Positions 1 through 8,663 of a stretch of 64,000 nt of DNA are shown here, one piece after another. Numbering within the stretch: position 1 is the first letter of the stretch; the number at the start of each line of letters is the position of its first letter. The DNA comes from Gemmatimonadaceae bacterium (lineage in GTDB: Bacteria > Gemmatimonadota > Gemmatimonadetes > Gemmatimonadales > Gemmatimonadaceae). The notes beneath the pieces were generated by a model. It was not told where the DNA came from. It made no database searches and was given only the letters and a program-made list of their open reading frames with translations. The stretch lies in the NCBI GenBank assembly GCA_019745365.1, contig JAIETI010000144.1:1-64000 (forward strand), written 5' to 3'. A program made the position numbers and the translations under genes.

Positions 1-1
1 G

Positions 2-529
2 CCGGATTCGTCCAACGCGGCCGCGCTCGGCTTCGCCGATGAAGCGGACCTGCCGCTCGAGCATGCGCTCATCCGCAATCACTACGTCGGGCGCACGTTC
101 ATCCAGCCTACGCAGGCGGGTCGCGATGCGAAGGTGAAGGTGAAGTACAACCCGGTACGCGAGATCCTCGAGGGGAAGAAGGTCGTCATGGTCGACGACT
201 CGATCGTGCGTGGGACGACGACGCGTGGCCTCGTCGCGCTGTTGCGCGCGGCCGGCGCGGCGGAGGTGCACATGCGGATCTCGTCGCCGCCGATCACCGG
301 GCCGTGCTACTATGGGATCGACACACCAGAGCGCGACCAGCTGATCGCGGCGCGCCTGTCGCACGCGGAGATCGAACGGCAGCTCGGGGTCGATTCGCTC
401 GGCTACCTCTCGCTCGACGGGATGTTGAATGCCGTGCCGACCGGCCCGGACGGGTTCTGCCACGCCTGTTTCAGCGGGAAGTACCCGACCTCGCCGCCGT
501 CGATCGTGGCGAAGCAGCGGATGGGGTAG
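2..529 (+). CDS. purF: Amidophosphoribosyltransferase, C-terminal part
   Basis: This is the 3' end of purF; the N-terminal Ntn glutaminase domain lies before the window. PurF transfers ammonia from glutamine to PRPP in the first step of de novo purine synthesis. The visible 175 residues belong to the phosphoribosyltransferase domain. They begin with PDSSN, continue with RNHYVGRTFIQP, and contain the PRPP-binding loop VVMVDDSIVRGTT, all typical of PurF. The C-terminal CHACFSGKYP segment is also a family feature. The reading frame is open from base 2 and stops at TAG 527-529. The next gene follows after 71 bases on the same strand. Confidence 0.96.
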   Translation, partial: PDSSNAAALGFADEADLPLEHALIRNHYVGRTFIQPTQAGRDAKVKVKYNPVREILEGKKVVMVDDSIVRGTTTRGLVALLRAAGAAEVHMRISSPPITGPCYYGIDTPERDQLIAARLSHAEIERQLGVDSLGYLSLDGMLNAVPTGPDGFCHACFSGKYPTSPPSIVAKQRMG

Positions 530-600
530 CGGCACGCGTCCGGCCCGCTCGCGGGTGCGGCGGGTCGCCTCATGGCGTTCCGCCGCGCATTGTTTCTCGC

Positions 601-990
601 ATGTCGTCTTCGCCACCCCTGCTGCTCTACGACGGTCACTGCCCGCTCTGCGCACGGGCCGTGCGCGGGGTCCTCGCGGCGAACCGCGCACGGCGATGGA
701 CCTTCGCGCCGTTGGGCTCGGCGGCCGCGCAGTCGGTGCGGGCGGTTCTCCGATCCGTCGACAGTGTGGTCGCGGTCGTCGACGGTGCGGTCTACGCTGA
801 GAGCGACGCGATCATCGCGGTCGCCCGCACCCTGCCGCTCCCCTGGCGACTTCTCGCGGGCGGCGCGGTGCTCCCACGCGCGTGGCGCGACGGGCTCTAC
901 CGTGCCGTCGCGACGCGTCGGCGGCGCTGGTTCCCGCCGACCGCGTGCGATGTGCCGCCGGCAGCCGCGCGGCATCGCTTCCTGGACTGA
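601..990 (+). CDS. DCC-family (DUF393) thiol-disulfide oxidoreductase-like protein
   Basis: A 129-residue protein that starts at ATG 601 with LLLYDGHCPLCARAV, the DGxCxxC signature that names the DCC (DUF393) family. These small soluble proteins have a thioredoxin-like CxxC and are predicted redox proteins; their substrates are generally unknown. The length is usual for the family. It sits between purF and a methyltransferase gene with no overlap, so context does not define its job. The start was chosen because the family motif begins about ten residues after this ATG; the longer upstream frame runs through purF. Confidence 0.85.
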   Translation: MSSSPPLLLYDGHCPLCARAVRGVLAANRARRWTFAPLGSAAAQSVRAVLRSVDSVVAVVDGAVYAESDAIIAVARTLPLPWRLLAGGAVLPRAWRDGLYRAVATRRRRWFPPTACDVPPAAARHRFLD

Positions 991-1011
991 CCCCCGCGTC
1001 GAGCGCTCCGC

Positions 1012-1017
1012 TAGGTT
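1012..1017 (+). promoter_or_regulatory. -10-like hexamer TAGGTT just before a start codon
   Basis: TAGGTT lies 5 nt before the ATG at 1023. With normal promoter geometry the transcript would begin at or next to that ATG, giving a leaderless mRNA. No clear -35 is visible. The call rests on the repeated pattern in this window. Confidence 0.25.
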
Positions 1018-1022
1018 GTGGG

Positions 1023-1661
1023 ATGCCTCCGCTCCCGCCGTTCCGGGCCCCGCTCCCGCGGACCAGTGTGCTCGCCCCCGAGCACGCCGCGCGGTTGCAC
1101 GCACTGATCGAGGAGGGGCGTGACCTGTTCGAGCGCTTCGACCTCGAGGTCCGCGACCGCGAGTTCCACCCCTTCATCCCGGCCGACTTCCAAGTTGTGC
1201 TCGAGTCGCTGCTCGAGCACTATCGCCCGGGCGCGCGGTTCCTCGAGTGGGGCTCGGGGATGGGGGTCATCACCATTCTCGCCGACCTCGTGGGATACGA
1301 GGCAAGTGGGATCGAGCTCGATGCCAGCCTCGTCCGGCAGTCGCGCGCGCTCGCGACGAAGTACGAGTCGCGCGCGCGCTTCGCGGCCGCGTCCTTCTTC
1401 CCGACCGGCTACGTCTTTCGCCCCGCCGACGGCGATGCCCGCGCCGGCACCCTCGGCGAGGGAGTCTCGGGATACCTCGAGCTCGGCCACCCGCTGGAGG
1501 ATTTCGACGTGGTGTTCGGCTACCCGTGGGGAGGCGAGGCTCCGCTGATGCACGATCTCATGCATCGGTACGGGCGCGCGGATGCCCTCCTGCTCCTCGC
1601 CACGGTGAACGACGGCGTGAAGGGATACCGCGCGGGTCGGCAGGTGTGCGGCGTGCGCTGA
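1023..1661 (+). CDS. Class I SAM-dependent methyltransferase-like protein
   Basis: A 212-residue soluble protein with a Rossmann SAM-binding motif I, FLEWGSGMGVITILA, followed by an acidic motif II in GIELD. It therefore looks like a class I SAM-dependent methyltransferase. The substrate cannot be told: a later segment, DVVFGYPWGGE, is not a classical NPPY/DPPY nucleobase-methylation motif. The start is ATG 1023; no Shine-Dalgarno sequence is visible and a TAGGTT hexamer lies 5 nt upstream, so translation may be leaderless. It converges on the PP2C gene, with 9 bases between the two stop codons. Confidence 0.75.
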   Translation: MPPLPPFRAPLPRTSVLAPEHAARLHALIEEGRDLFERFDLEVRDREFHPFIPADFQVVLESLLEHYRPGARFLEWGSGMGVITILADLVGYEASGIELDASLVRQSRALATKYESRARFAAASFFPTGYVFRPADGDARAGTLGEGVSGYLELGHPLEDFDVVFGYPWGGEAPLMHDLMHRYGRADALLLLATVNDGVKGYRAGRQVCGVR

Positions 1662-1670
1662 CGCGCGCGA

Positions 1671-2534
1671 TCAGGGTGGCGCGGGTTGCGTCGGCGTCCG
1701 GCCAGCGATGATCGTGATGTTGTCCGTACCGCCCGCGTCGAGCGCATCCTGCAACAACTGCTCGCAGAGTTGCTTCGCGGAGCTCATCGTCTCGATGCGT
1801 GCGGCGATCTGCTCGTCACTCACGTGCTTCGTGAGTCCGTCGGTGCAGAGCAGATGCAGCTGCCCCCATTCTGAGCGGAGCCGCGTCACGACCGGCATCA
1901 GTTGGTCGCTCCCAAGCGCGCTGGAGAGGACGTTGGCGAGCGGCGTGCGCGCGGCCGCGGTCCGGGTGAGGACACCGGCATCGACGAGTTCCTGCGCCAT
2001 CGTCTGATCCCGCGAGAGCTGGGTCAGCTGCCCGTTGCGATGGAGGTAGTATCGCGAGTCGCCGACCTGCAGGAGATAGTAGTTCGGCCAGACGCCCATG
2101 TAGAGTGTCAAGGTGGTGGCCATCTTCCCGGCGAAATCGTCGCCCGCCCGACGCGCGAGCAACGCCTCGTGCACGCCCATCGCCGCGCGTTGTAGCTCCT
2201 CGATGAAGGTCGCCTCGCCCGCGTCGGCGCGGTAATAGCAGTTCATGCTCTCCGTGACGTAGCGCATGACCATCTCGACGGCCGTGGCACTCGCTTCCTC
2301 ACCGGCTTTCAGTCCGCCGACACCGTCCGCGACCATCGCGAGGAAGGCGAGGCGCTCGTCCTCGAGCGGGAGCCGCTGCGCCCCGGTCAGACTCGTGGCC
2401 TGGACGACGACGCGCTTGTGGATACTGGCGAGAAGGAACTGATCCTCGTTGTTCGCCCGCACCTTCCCGGGGTGCGTGAGGCCGTACACGTCGATCTCCG
2501 CGTCCCGCGGCTTCCGTGCCACCGTCGGTTCCAT
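1671..2534 (-). CDS. PP2C-family serine/threonine protein phosphatase
   Basis: A 287-residue protein phosphatase of the PPM/PP2C (PrpC/Stp1) type, which removes phosphate from Ser/Thr residues and usually opposes Hanks-type kinases. Family motifs appear in order: GLTHPGKVRANNEDQF near the N-terminus, MVADGVGG with a metal-binding Asp, VGDSRYYLHR, LLCTDGLT, and GGTDNITII at the C-terminus. The start at 2534 gives MEPTVARKPR and matches the family length; the frame stays open much further upstream but that part overlaps the divergent acylase gene. No partner kinase is visible in the window. A TATATT hexamer 6 nt upstream suggests a leaderless start. Confidence 0.93.
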   Translation of the reverse strand: MEPTVARKPRDAEIDVYGLTHPGKVRANNEDQFLLASIHKRVVVQATSLTGAQRLPLEDERLAFLAMVADGVGGLKAGEEASATAVEMVMRYVTESMNCYYRADAGEATFIEELQRAAMGVHEALLARRAGDDFAGKMATTLTLYMGVWPNYYLLQVGDSRYYLHRNGQLTQLSRDQTMAQELVDAGVLTRTAAARTPLANVLSSALGSDQLMPVVTRLRSEWGQLHLLCTDGLTKHVSDEQIAARIETMSSAKQLCEQLLQDALDAGGTDNITIIAGRTPTQPAPP

Positions 2535-2540
2535 AGCGCG

Positions 2541-2546
2541 AATATA
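2541..2546 (-). promoter_or_regulatory. -10-like TATATT for the PP2C gene, probably leaderless
   Basis: TATATT on the minus strand is 6 nt from the ATG at 2534, inside an AT-rich island in otherwise GC-rich DNA. Transcription would start at or beside the ATG. The -35 region is not convincing. Confidence 0.35.
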
Positions 2547-2594
2547 CGGCGTCGCGCGACGGCTGGTGTGCCCCTGCCCCGGCCGCCAGCCCTG

Positions 2595-2600
2595 TAGATT
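2595..2600 (+). promoter_or_regulatory. -10-like TAGATT upstream of the acylase gene
   Basis: TAGATT lies 24 nt before the ATG at 2625 in the 90-bp divergent region shared with the PP2C gene. It is the only -10-like hexamer on the plus strand there. No clear -35 was found. Confidence 0.3.
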
Positions 2601-2624
2601 CTCACCGACCCTCTCCCCGAATCC

Positions 2625-4787
2625 ATGCTTCGTCGCGCCGCCTTCCTCGTTTCGCTGATTCCTGCGCTCCTCACGGCGCAACCGACGGCGGCGGCGCGTG
2701 CCGCACGCGTCACGATCACTCGCGACGACTGGGGGATCGCGCACGTGCACGGCCCCACCGATTCCGACGCGGTGTTCGGGATGATCTACGCGCAGGCCGA
2801 GGACGACTTCCCACGGATCGAAGCGAACTACCTCTCCGCACTCGGGCGACTCGCGGAGGCGGAGGGAGAGCGCGCGCTCTGGCGCGACCTGCGGATGCGG
2901 CTCTTCATCAACCCCGACACCCTTCGCGTTCTCTACGCGCGCGCACCGCAGGAGATGCGCACGCTGATGGACGCGTGGGCCGAGGGACTCAACTATTTCC
3001 TCGCCACCCATCCGACGGTGCGTCCGCGCGTGCTCACGCGATTCGAGCCGTGGATGGCGCTCGCGTTCAGCGAGGGGAGTATCAGTGGCGATATCGAGAA
3101 AGTCGCGCTCGGACCACTGCAGCGCTTCTACGCACCGCAGGCCGCGACCCCGCGCGATGACGAGGACGCGTTCGTTGACGGCCTGCCCCGCGAACCCGGC
3201 GGATCGAACGGGATCGCGATCGCGCCGCAGAACACCCGCGACGGGCACGCGCTGTTGCTCATCAACCCGCACACGTCGTTCCATTTCCGCTCGGAACTGC
3301 AGATGACGAGCGACGAGGGGTTGAACGCCTACGGCGCGGCGACATGGGGGCAGTTCTTCATCTATCAGGGCTTCAATGCGCGCGTGGGCTGGATGCACAC
3401 CACCAGCGGAGTGGATGCCGTCGACGAGTACGCCGAGTCCATCGTCGGCGCGGAGGAGGATCGCCGCTATCGCTACGGGAGTGGGACGCGCCCCTTCGGG
3501 CGCGAAACGATCACCCTCCGCTACAAGGACGGCACAGGGTTCGCGACGCGCACGATCACCGTGTTCCGGAGCCATCACGGGCCGATCATCCGCGAGCAGG
3601 ACGGGAAGTGGATCGCGATCCGCATCATGCAGGAGCCAGTCAAGGCGCTGACCCAGTCCTTCACGCGCACCAAGGCGCGCGATCTGGCAGCGTTCCGCAC
3701 GTCGATGGAGTTCCACACCAATTCGTCAAACAACACCATCTACGCTGACGCGGACGGACGGATCGTGTTCTTCCATGCGAACTTCGTGCCGAAGCGCGAC
3801 ACGCGCTTCGACTGGTCGCGCCCGGTGGATGGCAGCGACCCCGCGACCGAGTGGGGCCCCGTGCACGGCGTCACGGAGAGTCCGTATCTGCAAGACCCGG
3901 CCACCGGGTTCATCCAGAACACGAACAACTGGCCCTACTCGGCGGCCGGAAGCGCCAGCCAGAAGGCCGACGCGTTCGCCGCGTACTTTGACAATGCCGG
4001 GGAGAATCCCCGGGGTATCCACGCGCTCCGCGTGCTGGAGGGTCGCCGAGACTTCACCCTCGAGTCGCTACGCGCGGCGGCCTACGACTCGTACCTCCCC
4101 GCGTTCGCCGACCTGATCCCGACCCTGCTCGCTGCGTGGGACGCCGCGCCGGACTCGAGTGCGCTTCGCGCGCAGGTCGCCCCAGCCATCGCGCGACTGC
4201 GGGCGTGGGATTTCCGTTGGGGCGCTGGCTCAGTGCCGACGACGCTCGCGGTGTTCTGGGGCGAGGAGATGTGGAGACGCGTCCGTGCGGATGCCGAGAG
4301 CGAAGAGATGAAGGTGTACGACTACATCCGGACGCGGACCGCGCCGACGCTGCGACTCCAGGCCCTCGCTGCGGCGATGCAAGCCATCGCCACAGACTTC
4401 GGTCGCTGGGACACCCCATGGGGCGAGGTCAACCGATTCCAGCGGCTGACTGGCGACATCGTGCAACCGTTCGCGGATACCGGACGCAGTATCGCGGTTC
4501 CGTTCACCTCATCACAGTGGGGCTCCCTCGCCTCCTTCGGCGCGCAGCGCTACCCGGGGACCAAGCGCCGCTACGGGACGAGTGGGAACTCGTTCGTTGC
4601 CGTCGTCGAGTTCGGCCCGCGCGTACGCGCCATCGCGGTGTCAGCAGGCGGGGAGCACAACGACCCGGCGAACGCGCACTTCAACGATCAGGCACAGCGA
4701 TACGCGGATGGGGCGTTGCGGGAGGTGTACTTCTATCCCGAGCAGCTGCAGGGGCATTCGCAGCGTCGGTATCGGCCGGGGCCCTAG
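2625..4787 (+). CDS. Secreted penicillin acylase-type Ntn hydrolase
   Basis: A 720-residue precursor of the penicillin amidase family (peptidase S45), which includes penicillin G acylases and acyl-homoserine-lactone acylases. These enzymes are exported, self-cleave, and use the new N-terminal Ser of the beta chain to hydrolyse an amide. Residues 1-24 form a signal peptide ending near LLTAQPTAAA. The alpha chain holds TRDDWGIAHVHG. The autoprocessing site is at EPGGSNGIAIAP, with Ser194 as the predicted nucleophile. The C-terminal part contains GNSFVAVVEFG and HFNDQAQRYADG, typical of the family. The substrate is unknown; AHL, a lipopeptide or another N-acyl compound is possible. Its TAG shares the palindrome CTAG (4784-4787) with the stop of the next, convergent gene. 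Confidence 0.9.
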   Translation: MLRRAAFLVSLIPALLTAQPTAAARAARVTITRDDWGIAHVHGPTDSDAVFGMIYAQAEDDFPRIEANYLSALGRLAEAEGERALWRDLRMRLFINPDTLRVLYARAPQEMRTLMDAWAEGLNYFLATHPTVRPRVLTRFEPWMALAFSEGSISGDIEKVALGPLQRFYAPQAATPRDDEDAFVDGLPREPGGSNGIAIAPQNTRDGHALLLINPHTSFHFRSELQMTSDEGLNAYGAATWGQFFIYQGFNARVGWMHTTSGVDAVDEYAESIVGAEEDRRYRYGSGTRPFGRETITLRYKDGTGFATRTITVFRSHHGPIIREQDGKWIAIRIMQEPVKALTQSFTRTKARDLAAFRTSMEFHTNSSNNTIYADADGRIVFFHANFVPKRDTRFDWSRPVDGSDPATEWGPVHGVTESPYLQDPATGFIQNTNNWPYSAAGSASQKADAFAAYFDNAGENPRGIHALRVLEGRRDFTLESLRAAAYDSYLPAFADLIPTLLAAWDAAPDSSALRAQVAPAIARLRAWDFRWGAGSVPTTLAVFWGEEMWRRVRADAESEEMKVYDYIRTRTAPTLRLQALAAAMQAIATDFGRWDTPWGEVNRFQRLTGDIVQPFADTGRSIAVPFTSSQWGSLASFGAQRYPGTKRRYGTSGNSFVAVVEFGPRVRAIAVSAGGEHNDPANAHFNDQAQRYADGALREVYFYPEQLQGHSQRRYRPGP

Positions 4788-6742
4788 AAGGGCGGACGGA
4801 CCCGATTCTGTTCGACGAGCGCTCCCCACGCGTTGATCCAATCCGTGAGGCGACGCGGATCGTCGGGTGCGAACGGTGTGGCGTGCAACGGGAGCGGCGT
4901 CGGACGCTCCCCGGTGAAGCTCTTCCACGCGTAGTGGATCTGTGGGTCGTCCCGAGAGACCACAAGCGTGTAGCCGTCGCGGTCGAGGCGGTACCCGCGC
5001 CCGTTGATCGCGACGACGTCGCGGCGCAGGGGCGTCGCGGGATCGAACAGATCGCGTCCCATAGTGGTCACCGGCGTCGTGTCGCCGATCCATCCCATCA
5101 CCGTCGGGAGCAGGTCGACGTGGCTCACCGTGGCGTCGACGGTGCGCGGCTCACCGATCAGCGCGCGCGGACCCGAAATGAAGGCGGCCGTCGCTACGGC
5201 CGCGTCGGTGGGGAGACCGCGCCACCGGGGGTCGGAGGGCTCGTTCGTGACATCGGAGTGATCGCCGAGGACTACGACGATCGTCTCGCGCCATCGCGGA
5301 CGCGCCCGGAGCGCGGCGATGACGCGACCGATCTGTGCATCGGCTTCGCGGAGGACGCGGTCGTAGCGCGCTTGGCGGTCAGCGGGCGGGGACGGATCGC
5401 CGTCGAGGACGAACGGGGTGTGGGTGCCATTGGACGCGACGTAGGCGAAGAACGGCTGACTGGAGTGATCGCGATCATGCGCGGCGATCGCCGCGCGGAC
5501 CTTCGCCATGACCATGGCATCCGGCTGCGGACGGAAATAGAACGCCTCGTTCCCCGACCGCTCGAAGGCGACCGTGTCATACCACTGCCTCGCTCGCGTC
5601 AGCTGCCCGTCGAAACTCGGGTTGCCTCCCCAGAAGGCATAGTTGCGATATCCGCGCGCCCGTAACCGGGCGGGAAGCGCGTCCAGTCGCGTATTCGGGA
5701 AGTTGGACACGATGAAACCCCACGAGTGCTCCCACACGCCTGAGTGCAGCGTGATGAAACCTCGCGGCGACGGATCCCCATTCGAGATCCAGTGAGGGAA
5801 GCGCACCCCCGTGGCCGCCAGCGAGTCGAGATGTGGTGTGCGCGTCGGACCGCGTTCCGCACCGAACCCCCACCCGACGTCCCGACCGCGCAGTGACTCC
5901 ACCATGAACACGATGATGTCGGGGGTGGCCGCTGGGCGCGCGGCGGGCACCTGCATTCTCGGGCTGAAGCGAAGCCCCCAGAGCGGGTACGTGGAATCGA
6001 TCCACGGGCTGGCGGAACCACCACCAATCGCCGCCCGAAGCGCTTGATCGGCCGCTCGACGCCCTGCGCCATCGACGGGACGTCTCCGCGCACGCCATTC
6101 CCCCACCAACCGCGACTGCGGCGGCATCGCCATTTCGCGCTGATGGAAGTACGCGAACATCGTCGGCGCGAAGCACATCGCCGCCGCGGCACACAGGGCC
6201 CCCGGATGCCACCAGTCGGAGGCGCGGGCGGTCGTGCGCACACTTCGCCACACGAGGACCCCCAGCCCGACGGCCGCTCCGACCAGGACCGCGACCTGCA
6301 GCCCCAGCAGAATGCCCCCCTCGCGGACGGGATCAAGCCAGTCCGCGTTGAGGACGCCCGCGCCGTCGTACGAGGTGAAGTGATTCCATCCGAGCCGCTC
6401 GCCTCGGAATTGCTGGAGGCCGAGATCAAATGCGCTGAGCGCCACGCTCAGCAAGAGCCCGAGGATCATCACGGGATCCACCACGCGTCGCGCGACGGGG
6501 ACGAGCCGTCGCATCGCGACCCAGAGTCCAGCTTGGAGGAGGAGGGCGGTCGCGTACAATGGGAGTTGCAGCATCAGCGCATTCACTGGCGCGACTTCGA
6601 GCGGGTGCCCGGCGGGGTCTCGAGCTAGGTCGTGCAGGATGAGCCCGATGCTCTGTGCGGACAGCGCGGCCGCGATCGCCGGGCCGACCACGCCCGGCGC
6701 CGCCGCCGCCACAGACGCACTCCCCCGCGCGTCGGCGCTCAC
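4784..6742 (-). CDS. LTA synthase-like membrane phosphoglycerol/phosphoethanolamine transferase
   Basis: A 652-residue membrane enzyme of the alkaline phosphatase/sulfatase superfamily. About five hydrophobic segments fill residues 20-205, followed by a periplasmic catalytic domain. PDIIVFMVESLRGRDVG carries the first metal-binding acidic residue, the nucleophile should lie in SNGDPSPRGFITLHSG, and VVVLGDHSD provides later metal ligands. LtaS/MdoB-type relatives move glycerol phosphate from lipids to polymers or sugars; the substrate here is not known. The start is GTG 6742 (MSADARGS). The neighbouring secreted-protein gene diverges with only 14 bases between the start codons, so their promoters must overlap each other's coding region or leader. 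Confidence 0.8.
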   Translation of the reverse strand: MSADARGSASVAAAAPGVVGPAIAAALSAQSIGLILHDLARDPAGHPLEVAPVNALMLQLPLYATALLLQAGLWVAMRRLVPVARRVVDPVMILGLLLSVALSAFDLGLQQFRGERLGWNHFTSYDGAGVLNADWLDPVREGGILLGLQVAVLVGAAVGLGVLVWRSVRTTARASDWWHPGALCAAAAMCFAPTMFAYFHQREMAMPPQSRLVGEWRARRRPVDGAGRRAADQALRAAIGGGSASPWIDSTYPLWGLRFSPRMQVPAARPAATPDIIVFMVESLRGRDVGWGFGAERGPTRTPHLDSLAATGVRFPHWISNGDPSPRGFITLHSGVWEHSWGFIVSNFPNTRLDALPARLRARGYRNYAFWGGNPSFDGQLTRARQWYDTVAFERSGNEAFYFRPQPDAMVMAKVRAAIAAHDRDHSSQPFFAYVASNGTHTPFVLDGDPSPPADRQARYDRVLREADAQIGRVIAALRARPRWRETIVVVLGDHSDVTNEPSDPRWRGLPTDAAVATAAFISGPRALIGEPRTVDATVSHVDLLPTVMGWIGDTTPVTTMGRDLFDPATPLRRDVVAINGRGYRLDRDGYTLVVSRDDPQIHYAWKSFTGERPTPLPLHATPFAPDDPRRLTDWINAWGALVEQNRVRPPF

Positions 6743-6744
6743 GA

Positions 6745-6750
6745 TAGCTT
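6745..6750 (+). promoter_or_regulatory. -10-like TAGCTT before the TPR-like gene
   Basis: TAGCTT lies 6 nt before ATG 6757. The space between the divergent starts is only 14 nt, so a normal leader cannot fit. A leaderless transcript is the simplest explanation. Confidence 0.3.
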
Positions 6751-6756
6751 CCGGGC

Positions 6757-7542
6757 ATGAGACTCAGTCGCAGTGTCCGCTTGGCGTGCATCCTCCTCGT
6801 CGCCCCGATGACGCGGACACACGCGCAGCGCCTGCCGACCGATGCCACCATCGATTCCCTCTGGGCCGTCGATCCCGCCGCCTCGCTCGCGGCTGCCCTC
6901 GTGCGCATCCGCCGCGCCCCGAATGACCACCCCGCGCTCTGGCGTGCCGCCCGCGCCGAAGCGACGGCGGGCATCTTGTCGCATGAGCCTCAAGCGGTGA
7001 AGGCCGCGATGTACCGTCGTGGGGCTGACTACGCCCGTCGCGCGATCGCCGTCGGTCCCGCCGACGCGACGTCGCACTATTGGCTCGCCGCCGCCCTCGG
7101 GCGACACGCGATGATCACGGAGTTTCGCGAGAGCGCCCGACTCGCCGACGCCACGCTGGCCGCCGCGCGAGCGACCATCGCGACGGATTCCCTCTTCGCC
7201 GGTGGCCACGCCATCCTCGGACGGCTCCACGGTGAAGCGCGGGCGCTGCCGCTCCCGATCCGGATCCTCGCTGGCCGTCTGTTCGGGGTGCAAGCCGTTC
7301 GTGAAGCGTCGTGGGAGACAGGCGAGCGGGAGCTGAGGCGCGCGGTGGCGCTCGACCCGAAGGCCGTCGGCTACCGGCTGGACCTCGCGTTCCTCCTGGT
7401 ACAGCGCGAGCGATGGAATGACGCCTACGCCGAACTCAAGACGGCGCAGGCACTCCCGATCCGCTCCGTGCTTGACTCCGCCCTCATGCATGAGATCGGC
7501 GGAAAAGTCCTCAACGCCCATCGGACTCGGCGCGCACCGTAG
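6757..7542 (+). CDS. Secreted TPR-like protein
   Basis: A 261-residue protein with a signal peptide (SVRLACILLVAPMTRTHAQ, cleavage probable after about residue 24) and an all-helical, alanine-rich body. Segments such as ADYARRAIAVGPADATSHYWLAAALG and LRRAVALDPKAVGYRLDLAFLL look like degenerate tetratricopeptide repeats, and the whole resembles the RMD/TPR-type proteins of many diderms. It is probably periplasmic and may be a scaffold. No enzymatic motif is visible. It converges on the desaturase gene and the two coding regions overlap by 32 bases at their 3' ends. Confidence 0.7.
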   Translation: MRLSRSVRLACILLVAPMTRTHAQRLPTDATIDSLWAVDPAASLAAALVRIRRAPNDHPALWRAARAEATAGILSHEPQAVKAAMYRRGADYARRAIAVGPADATSHYWLAAALGRHAMITEFRESARLADATLAAARATIATDSLFAGGHAILGRLHGEARALPLPIRILAGRLFGVQAVREASWETGERELRRAVALDPKAVGYRLDLAFLLVQRERWNDAYAELKTAQALPIRSVLDSALMHEIGGKVLNAHRTRRAP

Positions 7543-8587
7543 CGACCCGCTCCTTCGGCAAGAGCTCGCGTGCCGCGTCCTGATCCGGCGTCGGATCCGC
7601 GTGGAAGCGCACCCGTCCCCGATCGCGTCGGACCATACGCCGAAACAGCGTGACCTCCTGATCGAACAGAAACCGGAGGAGTAATCGGGTCCACGAGTGA
7701 TGCGCCTGAAGGGCGTCATACGCCTCTGGGGCCGTCGCCCGAAGTTGCGGGAGGCGGTTCCACGGAATGGACGGAAAATCGTGATGCTCGTTGTGGTATC
7801 CGACGTTGAGCGCGACGAGGTTCCCCGCCCCGTAGTAGCTCGACGTCTCCTGCTGGCCATGCAGCAGGAAATGCTCTTGGACCCAACGCGCCCCAAGCGG
7901 ATGCAGTCCGATCGAGCACGAGAAGCTCACCGCAAGGTAGGCGACCGCGCTGCCTCCCATCCACCGCCAGACCATCGCAATCACCGCCAACTGCACCAGC
8001 CAGTTCGCCGCGATCCACCGATCGATGATCGCGATCTCCCGCAGGCGTCCGGTTCGAGCGACCTGGAACAGGGGGAAGCCGAGCAACCAGAGCGCCTTGC
8101 CGATTGACCAGCCTCGGATGAGTCGCGCCTCCCATCGGCTTGGTAGGTCCGCGTCCAGCTCATGCACGCCTTGGAAGGCGTGGTGTTTCAGGTGATATCG
8201 ACGAAAAGAGATCGCGGTCGGCATCAGCTGCGGGAGGTTGGCCACCAGCGCGGCGACCTGATTCTGCCACGTGCGCGGGAACACGAGGTTGTGTGCGCAC
8301 TCATGCACCATGACGAAGAGGGCGTGATCCGCCACCGCACCGACGGTGTACGCCGCGCCGAGGATCATCCACGACGAGGCGTCACGCAGCGCCCACGCCA
8401 GCACGAACTGGAGCGCGACCGTCACCACGATCAGCGCCGCCGTACGCGGATTTCGACCGATCAGCGCACGAATCTCCGGGTGCGTCGCGAGGATCTGACG
8501 AGTGCGCGCCGCGTGCGGCTCCGGCTCCGTCGACCAGACGAAGTCATCCGAGGGGGCTACGGGGGCTCCGCTGACGGGGATCGGCAT
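7511..8587 (-). CDS. Sphingolipid delta-4 (dihydroceramide) desaturase homologue
   Basis: A 358-residue membrane fatty acid desaturase that resembles the eukaryotic DEGS/DES1 family along its length. Eukaryotic enzymes introduce the 4,5-trans double bond of ceramide. The N-terminus has the family pattern DFVWSTEPEPHAARTR...HPEIRALIG (eukaryotic DES1 has DFEWVYTDQPHADRRREIL). Three di-iron histidine boxes are present: HECAH (95-99), HLKHH (132-136) and HNEHH (265-269), the last within NVGYHNEHHDFPSIP, which is almost the DEGS signature. SYYGAGNL matches SYYGPLNL of DEGS1. Hydrophobic segments lie near 50-90 and 185-230. It diverges from the acyl ligase/ACP/SPT fusion gene, which strongly suggests a sphingoid-base substrate; a plain fatty-acid substrate is less likely. 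The start is ATG 8587. Confidence 0.85.
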   Translation of the reverse strand: MPIPVSGAPVAPSDDFVWSTEPEPHAARTRQILATHPEIRALIGRNPRTAALIVVTVALQFVLAWALRDASSWMILGAAYTVGAVADHALFVMVHECAHNLVFPRTWQNQVAALVANLPQLMPTAISFRRYHLKHHAFQGVHELDADLPSRWEARLIRGWSIGKALWLLGFPLFQVARTGRLREIAIIDRWIAANWLVQLAVIAMVWRWMGGSAVAYLAVSFSCSIGLHPLGARWVQEHFLLHGQQETSSYYGAGNLVALNVGYHNEHHDFPSIPWNRLPQLRATAPEAYDALQAHHSWTRLLLRFLFDQEVTLFRRMVRRDRGRVRFHADPTPDQDAARELLPKERVATVRAESDGR

Positions 8588-8595
8588 CTAATGGC

Positions 8596-8625
8596 ATTAT
8601 ATTCCCATCGCACGACTGCCGTCAG
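8596..8625 (-). promoter_or_regulatory. Promoter of the desaturase gene (CTGACG-N18-TATAAT)
   Basis: On the minus strand a -35-like CTGACG (8620-8625) is followed after 18 bp by a perfect TATAAT (8596-8601). The hexamer ends 8 nt before the ATG at 8587, so the mRNA is probably leaderless or nearly so. The same AT-rich patch reads TATATT on the plus strand and may also serve the divergent sphingolipid operon. Confidence 0.55.
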
Positions 8626-8663
8626 TCGCGGCCCCGTCCCTTCTCCCTGTCGCCCCCCCAGGC

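Noticed and set aside
2535-3716. N-terminal extension of the PP2C reading frame to 3716
   Set aside because: It would run antisense through the acylase gene and adds no PP2C similarity; ATG 2534 gives the family N-terminus.
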